NCBI RefSeq assembly: GCF_900104675.1
Contig: NZ_LT629944.1
Coordinates: 310,001 to 374,000, forward strand
Source: Angelakisella massiliensis
GTDB taxonomy: Bacteria; Bacillota; Clostridia; Oscillospirales; Ruminococcaceae
DNA: 64,000 nt
Direction: 5' to 3'
Shown: piece after piece, positions 30,813 to 41,600 of the stretch
Layout: each line of letters starts with the position of its first letter
Position numbering within the stretch: position 1 is the stretch's first letter
Notes under the pieces: model-generated
The model's input: the letters and a program-made list of their open reading frames with translations, nothing else
Databases searched by the model: none
Told to the model about the DNA's origin: nothing
Position numbers and translations under genes: made by a program

Positions 30813-32294
30813 GGGGCAATCCCAAATTTTGTGTAACCGCCAAAAGCGGTGCAAATAGAGAAAAATTTATCATGGGCGGCAGACGGGAAAAACGGCTGCC
30901 GCCTTGTTAACAACATAACGCCAATGGGACGGGATGTCAAGGCGGAGCTATCATATCCCCTCTGCCATCGATCTGAAACGGCATTACTCAGGCATGCGCT
31001 CGGCGAAGTAGACAGCCATCTGGGCGTGGATCACACTCCAGTCCTGCCGCCGGCCGGTCCACTTCTTCGTGATGTCCATCATGGCCAGATACAGCATTTT
31101 CAGCAGACTGTCGTCGGTGGGGAACACGGATTTGGCTTTGGTCACCTTGCGCAGCTGGCGGTTGAAGCCCTCAATGGCGTTGGTGGTGTAAATCAGCCGC
31201 CGCACCTCCTGAGGGTACTTGAAATAGGTGCTCAGGTTTGCCCAGTTGTCCCGCCAGGACTGGGAGATTTTCGGATATTTCCGGTCCCAGTGCTCCCCGA
31301 AGGTATCCAGGGCATCCAGTGCCGCCTGCTCATCTACAGCGGCATAAACTGCTTTCAGATCAGCCATGAGCGCCTTTAGGTCCTTGTAGGACACATATTT
31401 ACTGGAATTGCGCAGCTGGTGGATGATGCAGTTCTGAATTTCGGTTTGAGGAAAGGTTGCATGGATATCCGCATCAAATCCGGCAAGGTTATCCGTGCAG
31501 GCGATGAAAATATCCTCCACACCACGGTTCCGCAGGCCGTTAAGCACGGTCGCCCAGAACTTGGCACTCTCATTTTCGCCTACCCACATGCCCAGTACAT
31601 CTTTCCGGCCATCCAGATCAATGCCTATGGCAATATACACCGCCTTCTTTACGATCTGCCCCTCGCTGCGGACATGGTAGTGGATGGCATCCAAAAATAC
31701 TACGGCGTAGATGGACTCCAAAGGCCGCTGCTGCCACTCTTTGGCCACAGGCAGGATCTTGTCCGTGATCCGGCTGACCGTGCTGTCCGAGACCGAAATA
31801 CCGTAAATATCCTGAATATGGGTCTCAATATCTCCGGTGGTCATCCCCTTGGCATACATCGACAGGATCTTTTCCTCGATATCCTGGCTGATGCTGGTCT
31901 GGTTCTTTTTCAGCACCTGCGGCTCAAACTCGCCTTTCCGGTCCCGAGGCACGGATACTTCTACGTCGCCAAAGCTCGTACGCAGCGTCTTACTGCTGTG
32001 CCCATTGCGGCTGTTATCTGTGTCCTTGTTTTTGTAGTCATACCTGCTGTAGCCCAGCTCGTCATCCAGTTCCGCCTCCAGGCCGTTCTCCATGAATTCG
32101 GCTATGGTCTCTTTAAATAAGCTCTGGATGTCTTCCATGCTGCCGATGTTCGCCATCTGCAGCAGTTCACGGATTTTCTCCCGCCGGGCCTTTTCTTCCG
32201 GCGTGCGATTCTTTCTGGCCATATGTATAACCTCCTGTGTGATGCTTCTATTCTACACCACTCAGGAGGTTTACACATAATTTGAAACAGCCTC
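30813..32294 (-). mobile_element. complete IS256-family element with 8-bp target duplication
   Basis: The 1482-bp element is bounded by imperfect inverted repeats of about 25 bp (left end GGGGCAATCCCAAATT, right end read inward GAGGCTGTTTCAAATT) and flanked on both sides by GAACGGGA (30805-30812 and 32295-32302). An 8-bp duplication is usual for IS256. It carries one intact transposase and looks recently inserted. Confidence 0.92.
30984..32222 (-). CDS. IS256-family transposase
   Basis: A complete 412-residue DDE transposase. The catalytic domain shows VVFLDAIHYHVRSEG (first D), FIACTDNLAGFDADIHA (second D) and the IYTTNAIEGFNRQLRKVTK signature with the glutamate of IS256 (Mutator-like) enzymes. 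The N-terminal part (SMEDIQSLFKETIAEFMENG; NSRNGHSSKTLRTSFGDVEV) is the usual DNA-binding region. It is the only gene of the element at 30813-32294. The two other IS256-family remnants in the window (16073, 18425) have a different N-terminus, so they come from another element. Confidence 0.96.
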   Translation of the reverse strand: MARKNRTPEEKARREKIRELLQMANIGSMEDIQSLFKETIAEFMENGLEAELDDELGYSRYDYKNKDTDNSRNGHSSKTLRTSFGDVEVSVPRDRKGEFEPQVLKKNQTSISQDIEEKILSMYAKGMTTGDIETHIQDIYGISVSDSTVSRITDKILPVAKEWQQRPLESIYAVVFLDAIHYHVRSEGQIVKKAVYIAIGIDLDGRKDVLGMWVGENESAKFWATVLNGLRNRGVEDIFIACTDNLAGFDADIHATFPQTEIQNCIIHQLRNSSKYVSYKDLKALMADLKAVYAAVDEQAALDALDTFGEHWDRKYPKISQSWRDNWANLSTYFKYPQEVRRLIYTTNAIEGFNRQLRKVTKAKSVFPTDDSLLKMLYLAMMDITKKWTGRRQDWSVIHAQMAVYFAERMPE

Positions 32295-32330
32295 GAACGG
32301 GACGATTTATCGTCCCGTTCATATGTTTTT
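32295..32330 (+). terminator. terminator hairpin split by the IS256-family element
   Basis: GAACGGGACGA and its complement with a 4-nt loop are followed by ATATGTTTTT. The matching A-rich upstream arm (AAAAACATATGAACGGGA, 30796-30812) lies on the far side of the element. It was the terminator of the gene at 29480 before insertion. Confidence 0.75.
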
Positions 32331-32393
32331 AAAAGAATCTTGTATGACACTACCTTTCGGGGTGATATTTTGGGACGATCTATGAATTTCACT

Positions 32394-32567
32394 TCATTCC
32401 TCGCTTTTATCAGGATGCTTCTTTTTCCATTCCTTCAACTCCTTTCGTCCCTGTTCGCTTGCGTAGAATTTCTGAATTTCGGGGACGAGAAATCGGGCGA
32501 AGGAATTAATGATGGACTGCGGCAGTTCGATCTCGTATGGATTCTGACATTTTTCTTGGCTGGCCAT
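32394..32567 (-). CDS. small conserved mobile-element protein (57 aa)
   Basis: A 57-residue charged protein (NPYEIELPQSIINSFARFLV; QKFYASEQGRKELKEWKKKH). I recall similar short proteins next to replication and recombination genes of Clostridial integrative elements. The start chosen is ATG 32567 after GGGGCAATACACT; the frame is open 93 nt further upstream, without a ribosome site. Function unknown. Confidence 0.55.
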   Translation of the reverse strand: MASQEKCQNPYEIELPQSIINSFARFLVPEIQKFYASEQGRKELKEWKKKHPDKSEE

Positions 32568-32884
32568 AGTGTATTGCCCCGACAGCAAACCTTTCCGACT
32601 CGACTCAGCCCATCTCACACTCCTTCCCGGCAATACACAGCTGCCAAAGATTGTTCCCATGCACAGAAGGAGAACAGATCGTTTTAAAACCTGAGAAATT
32701 TCTCATAGAGCTCCTTTCCCATTCCTTCCCTTCCGGGGTTTTCGCCGGAAAAGCCCGTACAAAATAGCTCGGATAGGAAGGGAATGAATCGAATTAAACT
32801 GGGTATATCTATCTTTTTCTTTTTATCTACCGTCTGGTTTTCGCACTTCAAGAAAGCTGATTACCGTACTTGTAGGGCTCGTTT

Positions 32885-33283
32885 TCAACCTTCTGGCGTT
32901 CCGTAACCGGATTTCTTGAAATCGGCATTTGAAACCGCTTCATAGTGTTTTGGGTAGATACGGTTGGGTTTTCCACACCCCTGCTTCTTGATGGAGATCA
33001 AATCGGCATATTGCAGCTCCCGCAGTGTGTCCACTGCTTTTTGGCGGCCGCAGTGCAGCAGCTCACACACCTCGTTGATGGGATAATACAGATAAATCTT
33101 GCCATAATCGTCAGCCCATCCGTTTTTGCGAGACAAGTCCGTTCGACGTAGGATCATTGCGTATAACAGTTTGGCTTCGCTTGACAAGGAACAAAAACTC
33201 GGTGCTTCAAACAGAAAATTGGGCAGCCGTATAAAACTTTGGGCTGGTGGCTTCTGATGAATATAAAAGGGTTTTGTAGCCAT
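32885..33283 (-). CDS. RepA-N-type replication initiator domain protein (short form)
   Basis: A 132-residue protein matching the N-terminal domain of RepA-N replication initiators of Gram-positive plasmids and integrative elements: FIRLPNFLFEAPSFCSLSSE, AKLLYAMILRRTDLSRKNGW, IYLYYPINEVCELLHCGRQK, KAVDTLRELQYADLISIKKQ. This winged-helix fold binds origin DNA. Full-length proteins reach about 300 residues with a DnaA-interacting C-terminus; this one stops after the first domain. GGAGG lies 8 nt before ATG 33283. It follows a Cys-rich VLP gene, a pairing common in these elements. It may regulate or initiate replication of the excised element. Confidence 0.85.
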   Translation of the reverse strand: MATKPFYIHQKPPAQSFIRLPNFLFEAPSFCSLSSEAKLLYAMILRRTDLSRKNGWADDYGKIYLYYPINEVCELLHCGRQKAVDTLRELQYADLISIKKQGCGKPNRIYPKHYEAVSNADFKKSGYGTPEG

Positions 33284-33306
33284 GACAGGTACCTCCATGC
33301 GGACAA

Positions 33307-33759
33307 TTAGAATGTGGTTTCTGAGCGATGAGGGGTATTGCTATTCACCTCCATGATTGCCGGGCTGGAAACCGAGTATATATCCGGCTTTTGAAAGCTC
33401 TGTTTGTCCGTATTCGACCTCCGTTTCCTGTCACTTGCTGTTTTCTGACGACGGTGCACCTTGCGGGCACAATCAGAACAATACTTAGCGCGGTTGGACT
33501 TTGCCAGGAACGGCGAGCCGCATTCTGCGCATCGCTTCAACCCCTTTGGTTTTGTGATCTCGGCATATAAAGCTGGAGCGCCCGGCAGAACCCAATCCCG
33601 GAACCAAGTGCAGCACAGAGAATAAGAGATACTTTGTACACAGACACAAGGTTCGCCATCGTCCAGTGCGATACAGTTGCCGCGGTCATAATTGCAGCAA
33701 GATTTTCGAATTAGCGCATTGGCTTTTCTCCTTTGCTTGGGTGTCATTTGAATCAACAA
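33307..33759 (-). CDS. cysteine-rich VLP domain protein
   Basis: A 150-residue protein with the Cys-rich VLP pattern (KSCCNYDRGNCIALDDGEPC, VCVQSISYSLCCTWFRDWVL, PGAPALYAEI) and then a second zinc-finger-like part (KRCAECGSPFLAKSNRAKYC, SDCARKVHRRQ). The cysteine pairs likely bind zinc. The tail is basic and disordered. The start is TTG 33759, 9 nt after GGGAGG; an ATG 12 nt downstream is the only other candidate. It precedes the RepA-N gene by 23 nt. Function unknown; nucleic-acid binding is likely. Confidence 0.8.
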   Translation of the reverse strand: MLIQMTPKQRRKANALIRKSCCNYDRGNCIALDDGEPCVCVQSISYSLCCTWFRDWVLPGAPALYAEITKPKGLKRCAECGSPFLAKSNRAKYCSDCARKVHRRQKTASDRKRRSNTDKQSFQKPDIYSVSSPAIMEVNSNTPHRSETTF

Positions 33760-33852
33760 ATTGTTTTTCCTCCCAGCTTCGCGGTTGCATCTTGTGCAAA
33801 TATTTTTCCATGCGCTTCACTCCGTTTCATGTAAAGAATTGATTTTGTGAGA

Positions 33853-33882
33853 TTTACGGTTTATAATAGTTGTAAACCGTAA
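33853..33882. promoter_or_regulatory. operator-like palindrome in a divergent promoter region
   Basis: TTTACGGTTTA and its exact complement flank an 8-nt centre. It lies between the divergent Cys-rich VLP and HTH genes, a likely site for the HTH protein. A third related half-site, TAGTTTACA, is near 33974. Confidence 0.55.
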
Positions 33883-34003
33883 ACTCTAATTGAATTATAC
33901 CGTAGGAAGGTGCTTGAATCGGTATATCAACCATAAATTATTTTAGTTTCAAAAATGATTTATTTATAAATTATAGTTTACAAATGGACGGGAGGATCAA
34001 CTC

Positions 34004-34705
34004 ATGCTGTATGACGAAGCAAGGATGGCGCTGACCAAAGAGCGGCTGGAAGATCTGCGCAAAGAAAAAAAGCTGTCCTTTGAACAGCTTTCCAAGCAGC
34101 TTGCGGAGCGTGGTGTCAACATCAGCCATACAAATCTCAAAAATTATGAAATCAACGATCCAGTCCATCCTCTGTATGGCCGCACCCGTAGCATGAGCAT
34201 CGAGTATCTGGTCGCCTTTGCGGATTTTTACGATGTGTCGGTGGAATATTTGCTGGGACTGTCTAACTCCCGCAAACGAGAATATCATGATATTTCCGAA
34301 CAGCTGAATTTGAGCGACGGCGCAATCGAAGAATTGGTTCGATGCAAAGAAAATTCCAGCAACGAAGAAGAGCCGCAGATGTATTTTACCAAAGACACAG
34401 TGGTTCTGAATGATTTTCTCACCAGCACAGAGTTCAAAACTGTGATGGAGAAAATCAAGCAAAGCTTGTTTGCCTATCATATGTACCAGGTCACCCACGA
34501 CAGCATTTCGGCGCAAATACGCGAGGAAAAATCCGAGCAGATGAAAGAGGCCCAACGAGTGTTGGATGCGTGTGGCTATTGTTCTGTGGAATATGATTTG
34601 ATTTCCCAGGTTCATATGGAAAACGCAATTGGTGTATTGAATACCTATCTGCGCAAGCTGCCAAGGCTGCTTTATGAGGAAAACAGAGAACAGCTCGCTT
34701 GGTAA
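34004..34705 (+). CDS. XRE-family HTH regulator with C-terminal domain
   Basis: A 233-residue regulator. The Cro/C1 helix-turn-helix spans about residues 10-85 (LRKEKKLSFEQLSKQLAERG; ISHTNLKNYEINDPVHPLYG; FADFYDVSVEYLLGLSN). The C-terminal 140 residues are helical and unfamiliar, perhaps for dimerisation or ligand sensing. GGGAGGATCAACTC precedes ATG 34004. It is divergent from the VLP-RepA pair and upstream of the type I restriction operon. A palindrome at 33853-33882 could be its operator. Confidence 0.82.
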   Translation: MLYDEARMALTKERLEDLRKEKKLSFEQLSKQLAERGVNISHTNLKNYEINDPVHPLYGRTRSMSIEYLVAFADFYDVSVEYLLGLSNSRKREYHDISEQLNLSDGAIEELVRCKENSSNEEEPQMYFTKDTVVLNDFLTSTEFKTVMEKIKQSLFAYHMYQVTHDSISAQIREEKSEQMKEAQRVLDACGYCSVEYDLISQVHMENAIGVLNTYLRKLPRLLYEENREQLAW

Positions 34706-34842
34706 GATGCGGTGTATTTGTTCACCAATATCCAGATGGTGGAGCACGGAAACAGCAAAGACATTCTGGGCCGCACCTAGCGGAATACAAGGTGTGCACC
34801 GAAGCCAAATGACAACAAATAAAACATGAGGGAGAATTTATC

Positions 34843-35991
34843 ATGCCTAAATTAACAATATCTCAATTGGAAAGCCATCTGTTGAAAGCAGCAGATATTC
34901 TCCGTGGCAAAATGGACGCTTCTGAGTTTAAGGAATACATCTTTGGAATGCTCTTTCTAAAGAGACTTTCCGATAACTTCATGCAGAAACGTAAAGAACT
35001 GGAAGCGGAATATAAAGATGATTTGACGCCGGAAGAACTGGAGGATTTTCTTGAGGATAAGACTTCTTACGGCAGTACTTTTTTTGTGCCTCGTGAGGCG
35101 CGTTGGGAGTGCGAGGATAACGGCGATGGCTGGACGGGACTGCTCCATGTCAAAGTGGATGTTGCTGCCAAGCTGAAACGCGCCCTTGTTGCCATAGAAA
35201 AAGAAAACATCCAGCTTGATGGCGTTTTGAAGAACATTGATTTTGCAAAAAAGGTTAAGAACAAGCAGATCATTACAAATGAGCGCCTCGTTCAACTTGT
35301 CTGGCATTTCAATAAGTACAAGCTGACAAATGATAATTTTGTGTTCCCCGACCTGCTTGGAGCAGCCTATGAATACATGATCAAGAACTTTGCGGACTCT
35401 GCCGGAAAGAAAGGCGGAGAATTCTATACGCCGTCAACTGTCGTTCAACTGATGGTGCGAATCATTAAGCCGCAGGAAAACATGGAAATATACGATCCCA
35501 CGGTCGGCAGCGGCGGTATGCTTATTCACAGCAAGCAGTATGTTGAGGAGCAAGGCGGCGATGGACGTAAGCTGGCTCTGTTCGGGCAGGACGATGCTGC
35601 AACGGTATGGTCGATTTGTAAGATGAATATGATCATGCACGACATCAAGGATGCCGACATTCAGCACGGCGATACCCTGATGGAACCATATTGGCAGAAG
35701 AACGGATCGGTGCGTCAGTTTGACCGCGTGATTGCAAATCCTCCATTCTCACAGAATTATACAAAGAACGATAAAATGAAGTGCCAGAACCGCTTTGTCT
35801 ATGGGTGGGCTCCTCAGACCGGCAAAAAAGCCGATTTGATGTTTGTGCAGCACATGATTGCCAGCACAAAACCGGACGGCATGATGATAACGGTCATGCC
35901 TCACGGCGTTTTGTTCCGTGGCGGTGCGGAGAAAACTATCCGTAAGGGCATTCTCACGGACAAACAGGATTATTGTACAGGCAATTATTAG
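34843..35991 (+). CDS. hsdM: type I restriction-modification methyltransferase HsdM, N-terminal part (frameshifted)
   Basis: The 382 codons encode the N-terminal helical domain ([40 protein letters not shown]) and most of the methyltransferase domain, with the SAM-binding motif [10 protein letters not shown] at about residue 221 and the catalytic NPPFSQN at about 302. The frame fails at AAA 35962-35964: one A too many changes the frame and gives a stop at 35989-35991. The protein continues in another frame (next entry). HsdM methylates adenine at the sequence read by HsdS. As drawn, the host would lack a full HsdM unless frameshifting or a sequencing error is involved. Confidence 0.85.
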   Translation: MPKLTISQLESHLLKAADILRGKMDASEFKEYIFGMLFLKRLSDNFMQKRKELEAEYKDDLTPEELEDFLEDKTSYGSTFFVPREARWECEDNGDGWTGLLHVKVDVAAKLKRALVAIEKENIQLDGVLKNIDFAKKVKNKQIITNERLVQLVWHFNKYKLTNDNFVFPDLLGAAYEYMIKNFADSAGKKGGEFYTPSTVVQLMVRIIKPQENMEIYDPTVGSGGMLIHSKQYVEEQGGDGRKLALFGQDDAATVWSICKMNMIMHDIKDADIQHGDTLMEPYWQKNGSVRQFDRVIANPPFSQNYTKNDKMKCQNRFVYGWAPQTGKKADLMFVQHMIASTKPDGMMITVMPHGVLFRGGAEKTIRKGILTDKQDYCTGNY

Positions 35992-37411
35992 CCTGCCGCC
36001 TGATTTGTTTTACGGCACCACTATCCCTACCTGTCTTCTGGTTATCAACAAAAAGAAGCCTAAGAAACTCAAGGACAAGGTGCTAATCATCAATGCCGAT
36101 GCGGAATATGGTGAAGGCAAGAATCAGAACTTCCTGCGCCCGGAAGATACCGAGAAAATCGTCTGGGTATTCGATAATATGGTCGAGGTCCCCGGATATT
36201 CTAAGATCGTAAAGATTGCGGATATTCTTGATGAAAAGACAAACGATGCTAATCTCAACATTAGTCGCTATGTCGACAATGCTCCGCCGCAGGAGCCGCA
36301 TGATGTCCGTGCGCATATGCTCGGTGGCGTACCGAATGTAGAGATTGAGGCATTGAACGGACTGATTGCAAAGTACGATATAGCCCCTGCGGACATCTTT
36401 TCTGACAGAGGAGACGGATACTCCGACTTCCTGAAGAGATGCGCCACAAAAGGAATGATTAAATCCTACATTTCAGATCATGCGGGCGTTCTTAGCGCAA
36501 AGGAGCGAATGCACGGAGCATTTGAAGATTTCTGGATAGAAGCCGCTCTCGCCGTCAACAGTGTTCATACCGATATGGGTATTGCCGAGTTTGCCATAAA
36601 GTTTACCAATCTTCTCGTGGAGACGCTTGAACCGCTCGGTATTCTGGATCAGTTCCAATGCCAGGGCGTATTCGCCAACTGGTGGGAACACAGCTACACT
36701 GTCCGTGAATATACGGAGATCGAGCAGTCGGTCGAGGGCAAGGAAACGAAGGTTGACGTCAAGGAAGTCATCCGTATCAAGAATGTTTTCAAGACCATCA
36801 GTTCCGAGGGCTTCGTTGCCTCACTTGTCAGCGATGATAAGATTGCCTCGGAGCATTTTGCTGACGAACTGGAAGAACTTCACAGGCTCCGTGATGATGC
36901 GGAAAATGCGCAGGCTGACCTGATGGCGTATGTAGCCTCCATTGAAATGGAGACTGATGACGATGATTCCGAGGACGGCGATGAGGAGAAAGAGCCGAAG
37001 GAACCGTCCGTGAAAGAGGTCGAGACTTATCTCAAGAGCCTGGGAACGGACGAGGCAAAGGCGTCTCTGAAGCAGATCGCCGCGCTCAAGAAGGAAAAGA
37101 ACCGTCTTGGCAGAGAGGTCAAGAAGAAGGAAAAAGAGCTGCAGGATAAAATCGATGCTATCCGAGAGGAACTGACCGAGGAGCAATGCGAAGACCTCGT
37201 GATGCAGCTTCTCCATGACGGTTTCGTGGAGGAACTGGACGCTTACCTTTCCGCCGAGGTGCAGAAAACCATCCGTGCGGTCAATAAACTGTGGGAGAAG
37301 TACCATGTTTCCGTTACCACGCTGTTGGACGAGCGGAAAGCCGCCGAGGACAAGCTGAACGGATTCCTCGCGCAATTGGGATATATTCCGAAAAAGGAGG
37401 TTGACGCATGA
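35918..37411 (+). CDS. hsdM: HsdM C-terminal part, in the shifted frame
   Basis: From about codon 15 the frame continues the methyltransferase ([59 protein letters not shown]) and then a long C-terminal region: helices, an acidic linker (about residues 345-370) and a coiled-coil-like part ([20 protein letters not shown]). The upstream codons are not real protein. Joined with 34843-35991 by removing one A, it gives a full HsdM of roughly 855 residues. The gene overlaps hsdS by ATGA at 37408. Confidence 0.82.
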   Translation: MAVRRKLSVRAFSRTNRIIVQAIISLPPDLFYGTTIPTCLLVINKKKPKKLKDKVLIINADAEYGEGKNQNFLRPEDTEKIVWVFDNMVEVPGYSKIVKIADILDEKTNDANLNISRYVDNAPPQEPHDVRAHMLGGVPNVEIEALNGLIAKYDIAPADIFSDRGDGYSDFLKRCATKGMIKSYISDHAGVLSAKERMHGAFEDFWIEAALAVNSVHTDMGIAEFAIKFTNLLVETLEPLGILDQFQCQGVFANWWEHSYTVREYTEIEQSVEGKETKVDVKEVIRIKNVFKTISSEGFVASLVSDDKIASEHFADELEELHRLRDDAENAQADLMAYVASIEMETDDDDSEDGDEEKEPKEPSVKEVETYLKSLGTDEAKASLKQIAALKKEKNRLGREVKKKEKELQDKIDAIREELTEEQCEDLVMQLLHDGFVEELDAYLSAEVQKTIRAVNKLWEKYHVSVTTLLDERKAAEDKLNGFLAQLGYIPKKEVDA

Positions 37412-38613
37412 CCTCCATGACAAAGCATACGCTTGTCGACTGCTTCTCCCTGCGTGCCCGCATCGGTTGGCAGGGACTGCGGTCAGATGAGTTTAAGACA
37501 GAGGGACCATACCTTGTAACGGGTGTAGATTTCCATAACGGCAGAGTCGATTGGGATGACTGCTACCATGTTTCCGTTGACCGTTATGAGCAAGACAAGG
37601 GCATCCAGCTCCGTGAAAACGACCTGCTGGTAACAAAGGACGGTACTGTCGGGAAGACAGCGTTTGTGGTGGATTGCCCGGAGCAGGCTACCCTTAACAG
37701 CCACATCTTCCTGGTTCGATCCAAGGATGGCTCTGTTGAGCCGGAATACCTGTACTATGTTCTAAATTCTCAAATCTTCACAGATTTCATGAAGAACATA
37801 CTCACGGGGACGACTATAAAAGGACTGACGCAGAGAAATTTCTACAAGTTTGTATTTGAGGCTCCTGACGTACCGACACAGAAGAAAATTGTAGAGGTGC
37901 TGGAGTCTATTGATGCTGTCATCGACAAGACAAGGGATTTAATTCAGAAATACACATCTCTAATGAAAGGTGTTGTTCAAGATATACTTATCGAAAGTAT
38001 CAAGGATGAGAATACAGTTAAAATGGGAACTTTTGCTAACGCACTTGGTGGCAAGCGCATCCCTAAAGGCTCTGAATTGACGATTGCTAAAACAGCACAC
38101 CCATATATTCGCGTTAGAGATATGACAAAACCGAAGGTTGTGGAATTGACAGACGATTTCATGTATGTAGAAGAATCAGATTTTCACAAGATTTCGAGAT
38201 ACATAGTAGATGCCGGAGATTTGATTATTTCTATTGTCGGAACTGTTGGTGCGGTTGCTCTTGTGGGAGAAACGCTTGATAAAGCTAACTTAACAGAAAA
38301 TTGTGCCAAAATTGCAAACATCAAAGGTTATAGTCCTGAGTTTTTATACTATTTTCTCAAATCGGAGTACGGGCAGAAAGAAATTGCGAGTGGAACAGTT
38401 GGCGAGGTTCAAGCAAAGTTGCCTTTGAAAAATATTCTTGAAATAAAAGTTCCAGTGTTGAGTATGCAGGAACAAGAAGCAGTTGTAGAAAAACTGCGGA
38501 TAGTAGATGAGAAAATAGAACGAGAAGTACAGTACTATAACAAGATGGAAAGTATCAAAGTTGGAATGATGCATGATTTACTGTCTGGTTTAGTAGATGT
38601 GACTATGATATAA
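37408..38613 (+). CDS. hsdS: type I restriction-modification specificity subunit HsdS
   Basis: A 401-residue protein with two target recognition domains (about residues 10-150 and 210-355) each followed by a conserved helix (KKIVEVLESIDAVIDKTRDL near 155; EQEAVVEKLRIVDEKIEREV near 360). Each domain reads one half of a split recognition sequence. The second half is AT-richer than the first, consistent with domain swapping between alleles. It overlaps hsdM by ATGA. The enzyme works with HsdM and HsdR; the target sequence cannot be read off. Confidence 0.92.
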   Translation: MTSMTKHTLVDCFSLRARIGWQGLRSDEFKTEGPYLVTGVDFHNGRVDWDDCYHVSVDRYEQDKGIQLRENDLLVTKDGTVGKTAFVVDCPEQATLNSHIFLVRSKDGSVEPEYLYYVLNSQIFTDFMKNILTGTTIKGLTQRNFYKFVFEAPDVPTQKKIVEVLESIDAVIDKTRDLIQKYTSLMKGVVQDILIESIKDENTVKMGTFANALGGKRIPKGSELTIAKTAHPYIRVRDMTKPKVVELTDDFMYVEESDFHKISRYIVDAGDLIISIVGTVGAVALVGETLDKANLTENCAKIANIKGYSPEFLYYFLKSEYGQKEIASGTVGEVQAKLPLKNILEIKVPVLSMQEQEAVVEKLRIVDEKIEREVQYYNKMESIKVGMMHDLLSGLVDVTMI

Positions 38614-38626
38614 GGAGGCGGCGTTT

Positions 38627-41600
38627 ATGGCAGGAAGACCATCTGAATTGATGTATGTGGAGACTCCCCTGCTTGAACAACTAAAACAGTTGGGATGGAC
38701 AGTCGTCCAACTGGATGACAGCGAAAAGCACGATCCTCAGAAGAGTTTCCGGGAGTCCTTCTCGGAGGTCGTTATCGTGTCGCGCCTGAAAGCTGCCCTG
38801 AAGCGTCTAAATCCGTGGCTGAACGATGTCCAGGTCGACGATCTCTGTGTTCAGGTTCAGAACTATCCTCATCCACTTCGGCAGATTCTTGAAAACAACG
38901 AGGAAGTTTATGACCGCATTACGGAAGGGCTGTCTGCCGACAACGAAGAAAGTGGCGAGATAAACTGTCCTGTACGTCTTATCGACTGGAGGGATGTGGA
39001 TGCCTATGACGGTCCCAACGCTACTGATAACGACTTCCTTGCCATCAGCCAGTATAAGGTTCGCATTCCCGGCAAAGAGGAGTATATCATTCCCGATATT
39101 GTCCTGTTTGTAAACGGTCTGCCTCTCGTGGTCATCGAGTGCAAGGCGCCAGATATCACAGAACCGATGGCAGAAGGCATCGACCAGCTGATGCGTTACC
39201 AGAACCGCAGAGGTGCTGAAGAGCTGGAAGGTGTGCCGGAACTGTTCTACTTCAATCAGATTATCATGTCCACCTGTTTCCATGATTGCCGCTATTCTAG
39301 CATCACAGGCGGTGTCAGCCATTTTATGGAGTGGAAAGATGCCTATCCATACAAGCTTCGTGATATCAATCCTAACGGCAAGCCTTCGGCACAGGAGATT
39401 GCTGTGGCGGGTATGCTTGAACCATCCCACCTCCTTGATATTGTCCAGAACTTCATAGCGTATAAAGATGAGGACAACGGCATCCGTGTGAAACTCGTTC
39501 CCCGCTATATGCAGTATCGCGGCGCATCCAAAATTATCGAGCGACTGCGTACTGCCGATAAGGGAGAAAAAGGCGGTACGCTCTGGCATACCCAGGGTAC
39601 GGGCAAAACGCTCACCATGATGTTTGTTATCCGCAAGATGTACAATTCCTTCGATTTAAACAACTACAAGGTCGTTCTAATCGTGGACAGAAAAGACCTG
39701 CAGACGCAGATGTTCAAGACCACGAAGACCGTGAAGTATGCCATCAACATTGCTGGCAGCATCGATGGACTGAAAGATCTCATCAAGAATACTGCAAGCG
39801 ATGTTACGGTTGCGATGGTTCACAAATTCGGCGAGGCGGAAAAGAGCAAGGATAAGAAGGGTAAGAAAACCGGCTCTTTGGAACAGAGAACTTCAGTTTC
39901 CACATTCCCGGTTCTCAATACAAGCGATCGCATTCTGGTTATGATCGATGAGGCGCACCGTTCCGAATACTCTGAATTGGCTGCAAATATGTGGAAAAGT
40001 ATGCCTAACTCGGTAAAGGTCGCATTTACGGGGACTCCGATTACCAAGACTGTTGATAACTTCGGTGGTTACATTGATACCTATACAATGCGACAAGCCG
40101 AGGAAGACGGTATTGTCGTAGAAATCAAATATGAAGGTCGTGCAACGGACAGCGAGATTACCGATCACGATGCCATGAACCACGCATTTATCGATGTTTT
40201 TGGCTATCTCGAAGATGATGAACAGCTTGAAATCCTTGGCAAGTACACTGTCAGAGGATATCTTGAGGCGCAGGAAGTTATAAGCGAAAAAGCTGCTGAT
40301 ATGCTCGACCATTATATCAATACAGTTTTCACCAACGGATTTAAAGCGCAGGTCGTCGGAGTCAGTAAAGAAGCGGCATACCGATATAAGAAAGCGATTG
40401 ATGCACTCCTTCCCAAGAAAATAGAAGAGCTGGAATGCAGCAATCCGAACCACATTGATATCGAACAGCTGAAGAAACTCAAAACTGCCTGCATCATCTC
40501 GTCCGGCGGTGCAAACGAGGATCAGCACCTGAAACAGTATACAAATGAGAGTGAGAATGAACTCATCATTGACGGCTTTAAGGCACCGTTCGGAGAGATC
40601 GGCCTTAAAGGTGGTGATGGCAATTACGGCATCCTAATCGTTACCGCCATGCTGCTGACAGGGTTTGACGCTCCTGTTGAGCAGGTCATGTATCTTGACA
40701 AGAAGTTGACAAACCATAATCTCCTGCAGGCCATCACAAGAGTGAATCGCACTTGCGGAGCAAATAAAAAGTGCGGATACTTGGTAGATTATGTGGGTAT
40801 CACAAACCATCTTAAAGACGCTCTTGCCGATTATGCTGATGCTGATAGGGATGAGATTTTGTCATCCCTTCGTGACAAGTCCAAGGATATTGATGCACTG
40901 AATACGGCGTACAACGAGATTATCCAGTTCCTTAACGAAAAGGTCGGTTACGCACTTTCGCAGACCTCCGACATTATTGAGGAACTTTGCATTGATGAGG
41001 AACTCCGGGAAGAATTCAATGGACGGGTCTCTGTTATGTCACGCTTGTTTGACCGTGTTCTTCCGAATCCGGCAGCATTGGAGTATAGCGAGGATTACAA
41101 GGCGCTTGCTTTCATTCGTGAATCCGTAGCAAAGATGACCAGAAATCCAAGGTTCTCCAATAAGGATGCCAGCAAGAAAGTCCGAGCCATTATCGAGGAA
41201 TACCTCAAAGTCAACGGTGTGGATATGGAAATTGCACCCATTTCCTTGCTTTCGGATGACTTCCTGAAAGGCGGCCAGAGCAAAAAGAGTGATCGTGCGG
41301 TTAGCGAAGAAATCAAATATGCTGTCCGCGAGTTTATCAACATTAATATGCCGAAAGACCCAGAATTGTATGCTCGCTTGAGTGAGCGGTTGGAACAGAT
41401 TCTGGAAGAGTTCAAAAACAACTGGGCAGAACTCCGTAAGGCTCTCGAACAGCTGCGCCGCGATATCAAAGCCGGTCGTGCGAAGGAAAACACCTACGGT
41501 TATGATGCGACACACGAGATGCCGTTCCTCGGTCTTCTGAAGACGGAGTTCTTCGGGAAAAAGACTTTTGAAGAATTGTCCGATGAGCAGATGACCATGA

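Noticed and set aside
32885-33759. The RepA-N and Cys-rich VLP genes as evidence of a plasmid
   Set aside because: The same pair is common in integrative elements, and the region is continuous with a serine integrase and chromosomal genes.
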